Source: Granulosicoccus sp964437945
GTDB taxonomy: Bacteria > Pseudomonadota > Gammaproteobacteria > Granulosicoccales > Granulosicoccaceae
Assembly: GCA_964437945.1 (NCBI GenBank)
Contig: CAYTJF010000003.1
Location: 5,076 to 69,075 of the forward strand
DNA: 64,000 nt
Direction of reading: 5' to 3'
Shown here: positions 17,863-27,600 of the stretch, one piece after another
How positions within the stretch are numbered: position 1 is the first letter of the stretch
Layout: every line of letters starts with the position of its first letter
Notes under the pieces: generated by a model
Databases searched by the model: none
What the model was told of the DNA's origin: nothing
The model's input: only the letters and a program-made list of their open reading frames with translations
Position numbers and translations under genes: made by a program

Positions 17863-19145
17863 AGTGTTTGATTAAAGGCTGATGCACCAGCATAGACAGC
17901 ACGATCGCCCAATGCTTCTTCGATGCGCAACAACTGGTTGTATTTGGCGATTCGATCTGATCGGGATAAAGAACCCGTTTTGATCTGTTTTGCATTGGTA
18001 GCGACGGATAAATCGGCGATGGTGGTGTCTTCGGTTTCACCTGAACGATGAGAGGTCACAGTGGTGTAACCAGCTTCGTGCGCCATTGCGATGGTTCGCA
18101 ATGTTTCGCTTAAAGTACCAATCTGATTGACCTTGACCAATACCGAATTGGCGATGCCATTATCAATTCCATGCTGGAGTATTTTTGGGTTAGTAACAAA
18201 CAAATCATCGCCAACTAATTGAATGCTATCGTTTAGTCTGTCGGACAGAATTTTCCAGCCATCCCAATCTGCTTCGTCAAGACCATCTTCAATCGAAATA
18301 ATCGGATATTTGTCGACCCAGTCAGCCAGGTATTCAACAAAACCTGCTGCATCGAACTCTCGATCTTCCGATGTCAGGTTATAACTACCATTTTTATAGA
18401 ATTCGGAACTAGCCACATCGAGCCCGAGATAAACATCGCGACCCGCTTCATAGCCAGCTTTCCCTATAGCCAAAAGAATGGTCTCTATCGCTTCTTCATT
18501 GGACGAAAGGTTTGGTGCAAAACCGCCTTCGTCACCGACATTCGTGTTCATTCCACGATCAGACAGCACCCCGCGCAAGCTATGAAAAATTTCTGCACCG
18601 CATCGAAGTGCCTCACGAAAACTCACCGCCCCAACAGGCAGCACCATGAATTCCTGCAAATCAACGCTGTTATCAGCGTGCGAGCCGCCATTGATAATGT
18701 TCATCATCGGTACTGGCAGATTGACAGCTTCAGCACCACCCAGATATTCATATAACGGCTGATCATGGGCATTGGCGGCAGCATGAGCGTTAGCCATGGA
18801 AACGCCCAGCAACGCATTGGCGCCAAGCTTGTCTTTGTTCTCTGACCCATCAAGCTCCAGCATAACCTTGTCCAGACCTGCCTGGTCAGTCGCATCGTGT
18901 CCAATCAATGCGTCACGGATACTGGTATTGATGTTCTCTACCGCTTTGAGCACACCTTTTCCACCATAACGCGCTTTATCACCATCGCGTAGCTCAAGCG
19001 CTTCGCGCGCTCCAGTGGATGCGCCTGAAGGCACTGCAGCACGACCCATATGTCCTGAAGAGAGGACAACGTCGGCCTCAACAGTCGGGTTCCCACGCGA
19101 ATCCATAACTTCACGAGCTTTGATATCTGTAATTTTTGTATTCAT
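17859..19145 (-). CDS. eno: Enolase
   Basis: Glycolytic 2-phosphoglycerate dehydratase and a component of the RNA degradosome in many gammaproteobacteria. 428 residues with the complete signature: MDSRGNPTVEADV near residue 14, GGSHADNSVDLQEFMV near 153, NVGDEGGFAPNL near 202, SIEDGLDEADWDGW near 284 and VTSHRSGETEDTTIADL near 366. Only 12 nt separate it from the upstream kdsA stop, so pyrG-kdsA-eno looks like one unit. Confidence 0.98.
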   Translation of the reverse strand: MNTKITDIKAREVMDSRGNPTVEADVVLSSGHMGRAAVPSGASTGAREALELRDGDKARYGGKGVLKAVENINTSIRDALIGHDATDQAGLDKVMLELDGSENKDKLGANALLGVSMANAHAAANAHDQPLYEYLGGAEAVNLPVPMMNIINGGSHADNSVDLQEFMVLPVGAVSFREALRCGAEIFHSLRGVLSDRGMNTNVGDEGGFAPNLSSNEEAIETILLAIGKAGYEAGRDVYLGLDVASSEFYKNGSYNLTSEDREFDAAGFVEYLADWVDKYPIISIEDGLDEADWDGWKILSDRLNDSIQLVGDDLFVTNPKILQHGIDNGIANSVLVKVNQIGTLSETLRTIAMAHEAGYTTVTSHRSGETEDTTIADLSVATNAKQIKTGSLSRSDRIAKYNQLLRIEEALGDRAVYAGASAFNQTL

Positions 19146-19157
19146 TTCTACCGGGTT

Positions 19158-19997
19158 TTAGTTTATGTAACGACTCTCTGCAAAAGGCTGTTGCTTTACC
19201 GTTTTGTCAATTTCAATCAACGTACCAAGCAGCTCTTCCAGCTCACCCAGCGGCCATGCATTGGGACCATCACACATTGCATTGGGCGGATCCGGGTGTG
19301 TCTCCATAAACAAGCCAGACACGCCTGCAGCAACTGCCGCTCGTGCTAATACTGGTACGAATTCTCTTTGTCCACCGCTGGACGTGCCTTGCCCACCTGG
19401 CAATTGCACCGAATGTGTTGCATCGAACACAACTGGTTGATTGGTCGTGCGCATCATGGCAAGTCCGCGCATGTCAGTTACCAGATTATTGTAGCCAAAC
19501 GTTGCACCGCGTTCACACAACATGACATCTGAATTGCCAGCAGCGGCCATTTTATCAACCACGTTCTGCATATCCAACGGAGCCATGAATTGACCTTTCT
19601 TGGCGTTAACCGGCTTGCCCGCACGAGCAACACGCTGCATGAAATTAGTTTGTCGACTAAGAAACGATGGTGTTTGCAGAACATCAACAACGTCGGCAAC
19701 CTCGTCTACCGGTGTATCTTCGTGAACATCAGTAATAACCGGCACGCCAACCTCATCGCGTACTTTTTGAAGAATGCGCAAGCCTTCTTCCATTCCCAGG
19801 CCACGAAAACTGTTCATTGATGTTCGATTTGCCTTATCAAACGATGACTTGTAAATAAAATTGACGCCTAGCCTTGTTGTGATGTCTTTTAAACTTACAG
19901 CCGTTTGCAGTGCTAGCGATTCAGACTCGATCACACAAGGACCAGCGATAAGAAACACAGGTTGCTCAAGGCCAACTTCAAAACCGCATAGATGCAT
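19158..19997 (-). CDS. kdsA: 3-deoxy-8-phosphooctulonate synthase (Kdo-8-P synthase)
   Basis: Makes Kdo-8-phosphate from arabinose-5-phosphate and PEP for lipopolysaccharide core. Motifs include FLIAGPCVIESESLAL near residue 16, YKSSFDKANRTS near 49, and VVFDATHSVQLPGGQGTSSG near 195. I use ATG at 19997 (279 residues, normal for KdsA). A longer frame from 20024 would overlap the end of pyrG and adds nine residues not typical of the family. The start lies 4 nt after the pyrG stop. Confidence 0.96.
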   Translation of the reverse strand: MHLCGFEVGLEQPVFLIAGPCVIESESLALQTAVSLKDITTRLGVNFIYKSSFDKANRTSMNSFRGLGMEEGLRILQKVRDEVGVPVITDVHEDTPVDEVADVVDVLQTPSFLSRQTNFMQRVARAGKPVNAKKGQFMAPLDMQNVVDKMAAAGNSDVMLCERGATFGYNNLVTDMRGLAMMRTTNQPVVFDATHSVQLPGGQGTSSGGQREFVPVLARAAVAAGVSGLFMETHPDPPNAMCDGPNAWPLGELEELLGTLIEIDKTVKQQPFAESRYIN

Positions 19998-20001
19998 GAC
20001 G

Positions 20002-21678
20002 CTAAACCGTATCTGGCGTAGCATGCGCCACTATATCTCTGTCTTCACTGAACGTTTTCTGTGAAGCGAGCGCGGCGTTAATAAATCCTGTAAAAAGCGG
20101 ATGGCCATCACGCGGATTAGATGTGTATTCGGGGTGAAACTGACAAGCGACAAACCACGGATGATCTTCAAGCTCGATCATCTCAACTAAACCATTGTCA
20201 TCTTTTGATCGCGCCGAAATAACCAAACCTGCCGAAACCAGCCGGTTTGTATAGTTATTATTAAATTCGAAACGATGACGATGTCGTTCCACGACTTCAG
20301 TTGCACCGTACACACGAGCCGCAAGACTATCGGGCTGCATAACGAAAAGTTGCCCTCCCAATCGCATGGTGCCACCTAAATCGGAATCGTTATCACGGAT
20401 GATAGTTTCACCATTTTCGTTTTGCCATTCGGTAATTAATCCGATAACGGGATGGTCGGTGCTCATGTCAAACTCTGAGCTGTTAGCCGATTTTATACCG
20501 GCAATGTTACGAGCAAAGTCAATAATCGCAACTTGCATCCCCAGGCAAATACCCAAATACGGAATTTTATTTTCTCGAGCATAACGAGCTGCCGCGACTT
20601 TTCCTTCAACACCACGATTACCAAAACCACCAGGAACCAGGATTGCGTCCACCTCACTCAGAGACTGCATATCACCTTGTTCGAGTTTTTCAGCATCGAC
20701 ATAACGAATCCTCACTTTACTGGCAGTCTTTACACCTGCATGGGTCAGCGCTTCGTTTAATGACTTATAAGACTCGGTAAGCTCTGTGTACTTTCCCACC
20801 ATCGCAATAGTGACCATGGAGTCCGGGTTACGGATACCCTCAACCACCGCATGCCATTCTGATAAATCAGCCGGTGGCAATTCGAGTCCAAATTGGTTGA
20901 CAACCAATTCATCAACGCTTTGTTCATGCAACATACGCGGGATATCGTAGATACAATCTACATCGGAGGCGGCAATAACGGCGCGCTCCTGCACGTTGGT
21001 GAAAAGAGCAATTTTTCTCCTGTCATTGTCAGGCAGAGGACGATCACAACGACACAGTAGAATATCTGGCTGAATACCAATTGAGCGCATCTCCTTTACA
21101 GAGTGTTGAGTTGGCTTGGTTTTTATTTCACCGGCGGTGGCAATATACGGGACCAGCGTCAGGTGCATAAACAGCGCGTTCTCACGACCCAGCTCAACAC
21201 CCATTTGTCGAATCGCCTCCAGAAACGGTAAAGACTCAATATCGCCAACCGTGCCACCGATTTCGACCATGGCAACGTCGGCGTCTCCAGCACCAACGAC
21301 AATACGACGGCGAATTTCATCGGTAATGTGAGGGATGACTTGCACGGTTGCACCAAGGTAATTGCCACGACGCTCGTTGGAAATAACCGTCTCGTAAACC
21401 CGACCGGTGGTGAAGTTGTTACTTTGACTTGTCTTTATACGTACAAATCGTTCGTAGTGGCCCAGATCGAGATCGGTCTCTGCGCCATCTTCAGTGACGA
21501 ACACCTCACCATGCTGATACGGGCTCATAGTACCCGGATCGACGTTGATGTACGGGTCGAGCTTGAGCATCGCGATTTTCAAACCGCGTGCTTCAAGTAA
21601 AGCCGCCAGCGAAGCTGACGAGATTCCCTTGCCCAAAGACGAGACCACGCCGCCGGTTATAAAAATAAAACGCGTCAT
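20002..21678 (-). CDS. pyrG: CTP synthase
   Basis: ATP- and glutamine-dependent conversion of UTP to CTP. The 558-residue protein has the N-terminal synthetase domain (FITGGVVSSLGKGISSASL near residue 5, MLKLDPYINVDPGTMSPYQH near 36) and a C-terminal class I glutaminase with the nucleophile in GICLGMQ near 385 and the His-Glu end ACQFHPEYTSNP near 520. Length is slightly above E. coli PyrG (545). It begins the pyrG-kdsA-eno run; 340 bp separate it from tilS. Confidence 0.98.
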   Translation of the reverse strand: MTRFIFITGGVVSSLGKGISSASLAALLEARGLKIAMLKLDPYINVDPGTMSPYQHGEVFVTEDGAETDLDLGHYERFVRIKTSQSNNFTTGRVYETVISNERRGNYLGATVQVIPHITDEIRRRIVVGAGDADVAMVEIGGTVGDIESLPFLEAIRQMGVELGRENALFMHLTLVPYIATAGEIKTKPTQHSVKEMRSIGIQPDILLCRCDRPLPDNDRRKIALFTNVQERAVIAASDVDCIYDIPRMLHEQSVDELVVNQFGLELPPADLSEWHAVVEGIRNPDSMVTIAMVGKYTELTESYKSLNEALTHAGVKTASKVRIRYVDAEKLEQGDMQSLSEVDAILVPGGFGNRGVEGKVAAARYARENKIPYLGICLGMQVAIIDFARNIAGIKSANSSEFDMSTDHPVIGLITEWQNENGETIIRDNDSDLGGTMRLGGQLFVMQPDSLAARVYGATEVVERHRHRFEFNNNYTNRLVSAGLVISARSKDDNGLVEMIELEDHPWFVACQFHPEYTSNPRDGHPLFTGFINAALASQKTFSEDRDIVAHATPDTV

Positions 21679-22020
21679 AAATTGCTTTCGACTTTATGGT
21701 GCGTCAGCACACAGTTTGAGTGTGATGAATGACGCTTTTGTTATTGAGAAGCCAGCTTTTTCTAACTGCGAATCGGTAACCACACAAATATTAACTGCGA
21801 AAAGTATCTGGACAAACAATTTAAAAACAATCCAAAAACAATACGCAACCAATCCGCTAAAAAAATAAACGGAACAAACCCGCAAAAATCTCGTAAGTAA
21901 CTCTTTAATACGACCGGCGAAATATTTCGCTAGTGCACTGGCGCTAAAGGCATTTAAGTGCCCTGGAATGGACGTAAAGTTTACCAGAACAGGCAGGGTC
22001 GGACAATTGCCTTACGCGCT
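21679..22020. other. Gap between tilS and pyrG with dyad symmetry, probable promoter region for pyrG
   Basis: 342 bp without a gene. Two perfect or near-perfect palindromes overlap here: GCGAAATATTTCGC at 21917-21930 and CGCTAGTGCACTGGCG at 21928-21943. They could form a small stem ending the dnaE-accA-tilS transcript or an operator for pyrG. No UTP/CTP attenuator could be recognised. Confidence 0.45.
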
Positions 22021-23313
22021 TTAGGCTAATTCTGTGGCGGCTCGAAAATCAACTGCAACCACCACATCCCATACGGCTGCAAGACTCCCGTTGACATAGA
22101 GTAACGGTACGGCATCGCGCTGCCACGGTGGCACGGCCGCTTCTTGTAACACTTTTTTTACGGCCTTATGAAACGCAGGTTCCCCTAATTTGATCAGTTC
22201 TCCACCAATACGGTTGCGAACGGTAATCGAACCACTCGACGGCAATTGCAGCCCTTGCTGCTCGCAACCTTGTTTGGACAATACTTGACCAGTCTCTTTG
22301 ATTAACAAGTCGTTATAGGGCGCTTCCCATTCGTGTGAAAATGGTTCGTTTTTAACCGGTTTATCGATCAAGAACAATTTGTCACCATGGCGCCTGAGTT
22401 CATAATCGCGCACGTTGACTATCCCGAGCGAGTCGGTTCTGGCGCGCAGCAAATCCGACATGACCTGCTGTAAATCCTGCAAGCGAGGCATGCGTAACCC
22501 GGCTTGTCGAACCCACAGACGAAGTACATTAAAGCAACGTTCTGCCGGCAGTACCCGAAGGCTTACAATACTGAGCTCGCTGGTACCCTGCACACGAACT
22601 ACCTTAAGATCATCCACCGCGACATCATGCAGTGTTTGCACTGATGCCGCACTACGCATGGCGGATCGACTCAGCGTTTTGGTTACGGCTGGCCAGCGCG
22701 TGCGTATTAACGGCAGTACTTCATTGCGAATAAAGTTGCGATCGTAGCGTGCATCGTTATTGCTTGGATCTTCAATCCACTTAAGCCCATTAGATTGTGC
22801 ATAGTCAGTTAATGATTGTTGGGTACACCCCAGTAAGGGTCGTCCCATAAAAGCATTAACAAAGGTACGTTTTCGAGGAATCGAAGCCAGTCCGTCTGGC
22901 CCGCTGCCCCGCAATGCCTGGAGTAGAAACGTTTCTGCCTGATCATCTGCGTGTTGTGCCAGCAACAAATGCTCACCGGGATGCACGATGTCGGCAAAGG
23001 CTTCGTATCGTGCCAGTCTTGCACCACCTTCAGGGCCATCGGGCTTTTCATCGACGTTCACTTTTCGCACAATTAAAGGTACGTCAAGCGCATCGCAAAC
23101 CTGTTGCGCGTGCATTACCCACTGCTCGCTCTGTTGTTGCAAACCATGGTTAATATGTATAGCCCGCAACTCAACATCGTCACGGCTTTGCAATAGTTGT
23201 GCAGCAACATGCAACAGAACGTGAGAATCCAAACCAGCACTGTATGCCACACACACCTGGGTTACACCCGTTTGCGTATTCAGGTATTGTGCGAGCGCAT
23301 CAGACGGACCCAT
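22021..23313 (-). CDS. tilS: tRNA(Ile)-lysidine synthase
   Basis: ATP-dependent modification of C34 of tRNA(Ile) CAU to lysidine. The 430 residues show the PP-loop near residue 22 as AYSAGLDSHVLL, the TilS motif LLAQHADDQAETFLLQALRGSG near 116 (split here as LLAQHADDQAET and LLQALRGSG), and a C-terminal domain with DRNFIRNEVLPLIRTRW. The PP-loop consensus is SGGxDS; this copy reads SAGLDS, a notable substitution. The ATG overlaps the accA stop (TAATG), so translation is coupled. Confidence 0.93.
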   Translation of the reverse strand: MGPSDALAQYLNTQTGVTQVCVAYSAGLDSHVLLHVAAQLLQSRDDVELRAIHINHGLQQQSEQWVMHAQQVCDALDVPLIVRKVNVDEKPDGPEGGARLARYEAFADIVHPGEHLLLAQHADDQAETFLLQALRGSGPDGLASIPRKRTFVNAFMGRPLLGCTQQSLTDYAQSNGLKWIEDPSNNDARYDRNFIRNEVLPLIRTRWPAVTKTLSRSAMRSAASVQTLHDVAVDDLKVVRVQGTSELSIVSLRVLPAERCFNVLRLWVRQAGLRMPRLQDLQQVMSDLLRARTDSLGIVNVRDYELRRHGDKLFLIDKPVKNEPFSHEWEAPYNDLLIKETGQVLSKQGCEQQGLQLPSSGSITVRNRIGGELIKLGEPAFHKAVKKVLQEAAVPPWQRDAVPLLYVNGSLAAVWDVVVAVDFRAATELA

Positions 23314-24272
23314 TAACTTTCCTTGTACTGGCCGTATGCGCGCAGTTTTTCTGCACGGGCATGCAGAAGCTCATCCGTTGTCTGTCCATCGAGTTTTGCA
23401 AGCTCTTCAATCAGTACCACTTTTAGCGATTGCGCTACCGCATCCGGGTCTCGATGTGCGCCACCGAGTGGCTCTTCAACAACTCTGTCGACTAAACCAA
23501 GTTCGAATAACCGATCGGAGGTGACGCCCATGGCTTCAGCCGCATCAGATGCGCGGTCAGCACTTTTATATAAAATAGACGCACAGCCTTCCGGACTGAT
23601 AACAGAATAGATGCTGTACTGCAGCATCATGACCTGATCACCCACACCAATGGCCAGAGCACCGCCGGACCCACCTTCGCCTATAACCGTGCAGATAATC
23701 GGGGTTTTCAAATCGGCCATAACAAACAGGTTTCGCGCAATGGCTTCGCTTTGACCACGTTCTTCAGCACCCACTCCAGGGTAGGCACCAGGTGTGTCAA
23801 TGAAAGTGATTACCGGTAATTCAAACCGCTCCGCCATCTCCATTAGACGTTTAGCCTTTCGATACCCTTCCGGCCGCGGCATACCAAAGTTATGATGAAT
23901 TTTTTCTTTAGTGTCTCGACCCTTTTCGTGTCCGATAACAACCACTGGTTTGCCTTCAAGACGTGCCAGACCACCGATGATCGCGGAATCGTCGCCGTAC
24001 AGTCGATCGCCGTGCAGCTCATCCAAATCAGTAAAGACTGAATCGATGTAGAAGCGGGTGTAAGGCCGTTGTGGGTGACGGGCCAGTTGAGTAATTTGCC
24101 AGGATGAGAGCTTTGTGAAAATGGTTTGCGTCAGCGAATCGCATTTATTTTTAAGCCGCTCGATCTCTTCGCTGATATTGATATCAGCATCGTCAGAGGC
24201 ATATTGCAACTCCCGAATCTTTGCTTCCAGTTCAGCAATCGGTTGTTCGAAATCGAGAAAATTGGGGTTCAT
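23313..24272 (-). CDS. accA: Acetyl-CoA carboxylase carboxyltransferase subunit alpha
   Basis: Alpha half of the carboxyltransferase that makes malonyl-CoA. 319 residues, standard length, with SSWQITQLARHPQRPYTRFY near residue 56, GHEKGRDTKEKIHHNFGM near 113 and GEGGSGGALAIGVGD near 200 (oxyanion region). The order dnaE-accA-tilS is conserved in gammaproteobacteria. Upstream, the spacing to dnaE is 396 bp, unusually long, because a palindromic element and a repeat lie between. Confidence 0.98.
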   Translation of the reverse strand: MNPNFLDFEQPIAELEAKIRELQYASDDADINISEEIERLKNKCDSLTQTIFTKLSSWQITQLARHPQRPYTRFYIDSVFTDLDELHGDRLYGDDSAIIGGLARLEGKPVVVIGHEKGRDTKEKIHHNFGMPRPEGYRKAKRLMEMAERFELPVITFIDTPGAYPGVGAEERGQSEAIARNLFVMADLKTPIICTVIGEGGSGGALAIGVGDQVMMLQYSIYSVISPEGCASILYKSADRASDAAEAMGVTSDRLFELGLVDRVVEEPLGGAHRDPDAVAQSLKVVLIEELAKLDGQTTDELLHARAEKLRAYGQYKES

Positions 24273-24327
24273 TTAAAACGGATTTACCTGCATTTCGCTC
24301 ACATTTCCCATTCTACCGCAGGCCATG

Positions 24328-24539
24328 CTAGTGTGGTGTAACAGACAAAAGGCATATTCAGATCTGTTCGGGGCGGCCTTCCGTAAAATCACCTCATCGG
24401 CGTTACCGTTCTTGCCAATATGACCTATATTCGCTGCGCACCCTAAAGGGCATAAAAACGGTGCCTTGCTGAGGCAATTTTACGGTAGGCCGCCCCGAAC
24501 AAATCTGATATGCACCTTTTGCCTATTACACTACACTAG
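24328..24539. mobile_element. MITE-like element with ~70-bp terminal inverted repeats
   Basis: The left arm starting CTAGTGTGGTGTAACAG at 24328 and the reverse complement of the right arm, starting CTAGTGTAGTGTAATAG at 24539, agree over about 70 bp with few mismatches. The shared core includes GTTCGGGGCGGCC and CCGTAAAAT. A short non-palindromic centre separates the arms. It has no open frame, so it is a non-autonomous element or a large stem. CTAG at both outer ends may be part of the repeat or a target duplication. Confidence 0.7.
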
Positions 24540-24614
24540 TTCAGCCAGTTGAATCACCTTATTGAGCAGTTTGTCGAATATAACAGTCGGATAATATTAA
24601 TGAATAACCTGCTA

Positions 24615-24662
24615 GCGAACTTGTTGGCAAGCTTGATGGCAAACTTATTGGCACAATATGAT
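24615..24662. repeat. Four 12-bp tandem repeats between accA and dnaE
   Basis: Units GCGAACTTGTTG, GCAAGCTTGATG, GCAAACTTATTG and a diverged GCACAATATGAT run from 24615 to 24662, ending 6 bp before the dnaE stop codon. They lie outside any recognised gene. Confidence 0.75.
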
Positions 24663-24667
24663 CCGCC

Positions 24668-27600
24668 CTAGTACACCAACTCAGCGCTGCCCTCACCTGC
24701 GAGCTGATTCAGGTTGGTCAGCAGCTCGTCCTGCGGATTAACCCACCAGAGCTGACCTGCCTGAATCCGGGCTCGTGCCTGACCGTTGTCGTACTGGAAA
24801 CACACAGGGGTGCTGCCACTTTTGTAGTGCGAAAGTGCTGCAACCAGGTCGGCGAGTCCATTTTGCTTTAACTGCTCCTGCTTCAAATTAATGACTAGTC
24901 GTCGAGCAAATCGCGAGCGCGCCTGCGCCAGATCATAAATCTCACGTGCACGAATTTTATACCCACCATTAAAATCGTCCGGACTCACATCGCCATCTAC
25001 AACGAGCACTTCGTCTTTGACGATCAGGTGTGCGTGGCTGTCGATCAGTTCACCACTGAGACTAATTTCAACTCGACCGGTTTTGTCATCAAGCGTTATA
25101 AACGCCATTTTTCGGCCTTGAATATCACGAAAGCGCACAGCCATTACCAGCCCGGCTGCGATAACCGGCACACCTTTCTGGCGATAGCCTGGCATGTTGT
25201 TGTCGGTTGGTGTGGCTTTAGCGCAAATTGTCTTGAGTGAACCGTGGGTGAACTTTTCCAGCTCTGCCTTGAATTCATTAATCGGGTGGCCGCTGAGATA
25301 AAGACCCAGTGTGTCTTTCTCGGCAGCCAATCGCTGACGATCGGTCCAATCGTCTTTTAAGGGAATAACTACAGTGGTGTTGTCGCTATTGTCTGTAGTT
25401 GGCCCATCTATTGGCCCATCCAAGCCAAACAGATCATTTTGCCCGGCTGCATTGTCTCGATGCATTTGCTCGGCACCGTGCAGTGCGTCGGCTAAATAGG
25501 CCATCAACGATGCACGATTAGGTCCGAGCTCATCTGCCGCCCCGGCTTTTATCAAGGCCTCCAACACTCGCTTGTTCACCGTGCCCTGGTCGGCGCGTCT
25601 GCATAGATCATCAAGATCGTTAAACGGGCCGTTTTCGTCACGCTGTACCAGGACATTCGACAATGCGGCTTCACCCACACCTCGTATAGCGCCAAGCCCA
25701 TAAACGACTGTGTTGTCATCGAGAACGGAAAAACGCACCTGCGAATGATTCACACTCGGGGGTTTCACCGTTAAACCCATGGAATTGCATTCTTCTATCA
25801 AGACAACAACTTTGTCGGTGTTATCCATATCAGCTGAGAGTACGGCTGCCATGAACGCCGCCGGGTGATGACACTTCAACCAGGCAGTTTGGTAGGACAA
25901 CAACGCATAGGCAGCTGAGTGCGACTTGTTAAAACCATACCCGGCGAATTTCTCGACCAGATCGAAAATGTTTCCAGCCAGATCTTTGTCTATATTGTTC
26001 TCTTCACAGCCGATAAGAAACCCACTACGCTGCTTGGCCATCTCTTCGGCTTTTTTCTTACCCATTGCTCGGCGCAGAATATCCGCACTACCCAGAGAGA
26101 ACCCACCCATAACCTGCGCAATCTGGATAACCTGCTCCTGATACAAGATAACGCCATAGGTAGGTTCAAGAACCGGCTTCAATACATCAAGTTGATAATC
26201 TTCATGTGGCCAGGCAAGCTGCTTACGCCCGTGCTTGCGATCAATAAAGTCATCAACCATGCCGGACTGCAATGGGCCTGGTCGATACAAAGCAACCAGC
26301 GCGATGATGTCTTCAAAATTATCCGGCTGCAATCTTTCGATAAGGCGTTTCATGCCATTCGATTCAAGTTGAAACACGGCTGTAGTTTGTGCTTTTTGCA
26401 ATAGCTTATAAGTCGGCTCGTCATCAAGCGGCAATGCCAGCAAGTCCAGAGGCTGATCGAGTTTTACATTGATTTCTTTGACGGCGTTATCAATGATGGT
26501 GAGTGTGCGCAGGCCGAGAAAATCAAACTTGACCAAGCCAACATCTTCAGCATCATCTTTGTCGAACTGGGTAACCAGCGAGCTGCCATCGGATTCACAA
26601 TACAGTGGGGTAAAATCAGTTAACGCTGTAGGCGCGATAACCACACCACCAGCGTGTTTACCCGCATTGCGCGCAAGACCTTCGAGCGCCAATGCCATAT
26701 CCAACAAAGAGGTTACTTCTTCATCGTTGCGATAAGCTCTGGCCAAATCTTCCGATTCGTCCAACGCCTTGGTTAGCGTCATGCCAACTTCAAACGGCAC
26801 CATCTTGGCAATGCGATCAACAAAGCCATAAGGATGGCTCATAACGCGACCCACATCGCGCACCACCGCTTTGGCGGCCATCGTGCCATAGGTGATGATT
26901 TGCGATACACGATGAGCGCCGTAGGTTTGCGATACGTATTGAATGACGCGATCACGACCATCCATGCAAAAATCGATATCAAAATCCGGCATCGATACGC
27001 GCTCGGGATTCAAGAATCGTTCAAACAGTAAATCGTATTCGAGTGGGTCAAGATCGGTAATTTTCAGGGAATACGCAACCAACGAGCCAGCACCTGACCC
27101 TCGACCAGGACCAACCGGTATGGCATTTTCGCGGGACCATCGAATGAAATCGGCAACAATGAGAAAATAGCCGGGAAATTCCATTTGCGTAATAACATCG
27201 AGTTCCTGCACCAGGCGATCGTCATAGGGTTTGCGTATGTCTGCAAAATTTTGCGCGGTAGTGTCGTAGAGCTGCGCCAATCGCTCTTCGAGCCCGTCCA
27301 CCGAGAGCTGCCTGAAGTATTCCGATTCGGTCATGCCATCAGGAATCGGAAAGTCGGGTAGCACTGGTTTACCCAAAGACAACTGCAAGTTACAGCGCTT
27401 GGCGATTTCTACTGAATTTGCCAAGGCTTGCGGAATATCTTCAAACAGTGAACACATTTGTTCTTCGGTTTTCAGATACTGGAACTCGCTGATTTGTTTT
27501 ACCCGCGAAGAATCTGCAAGTACATACCCCGATTGAATGCACTCTCGCGCCTCATGCGCTGCATAGTCGTCTTTATCGATAAACCGAACATCGTTAGTAG

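Noticed and set aside
20024..20024. Longer KdsA start inside pyrG
   Set aside because: The added residues are atypical, and the shorter start lies 4 nt after the pyrG stop with the family's N-terminus.
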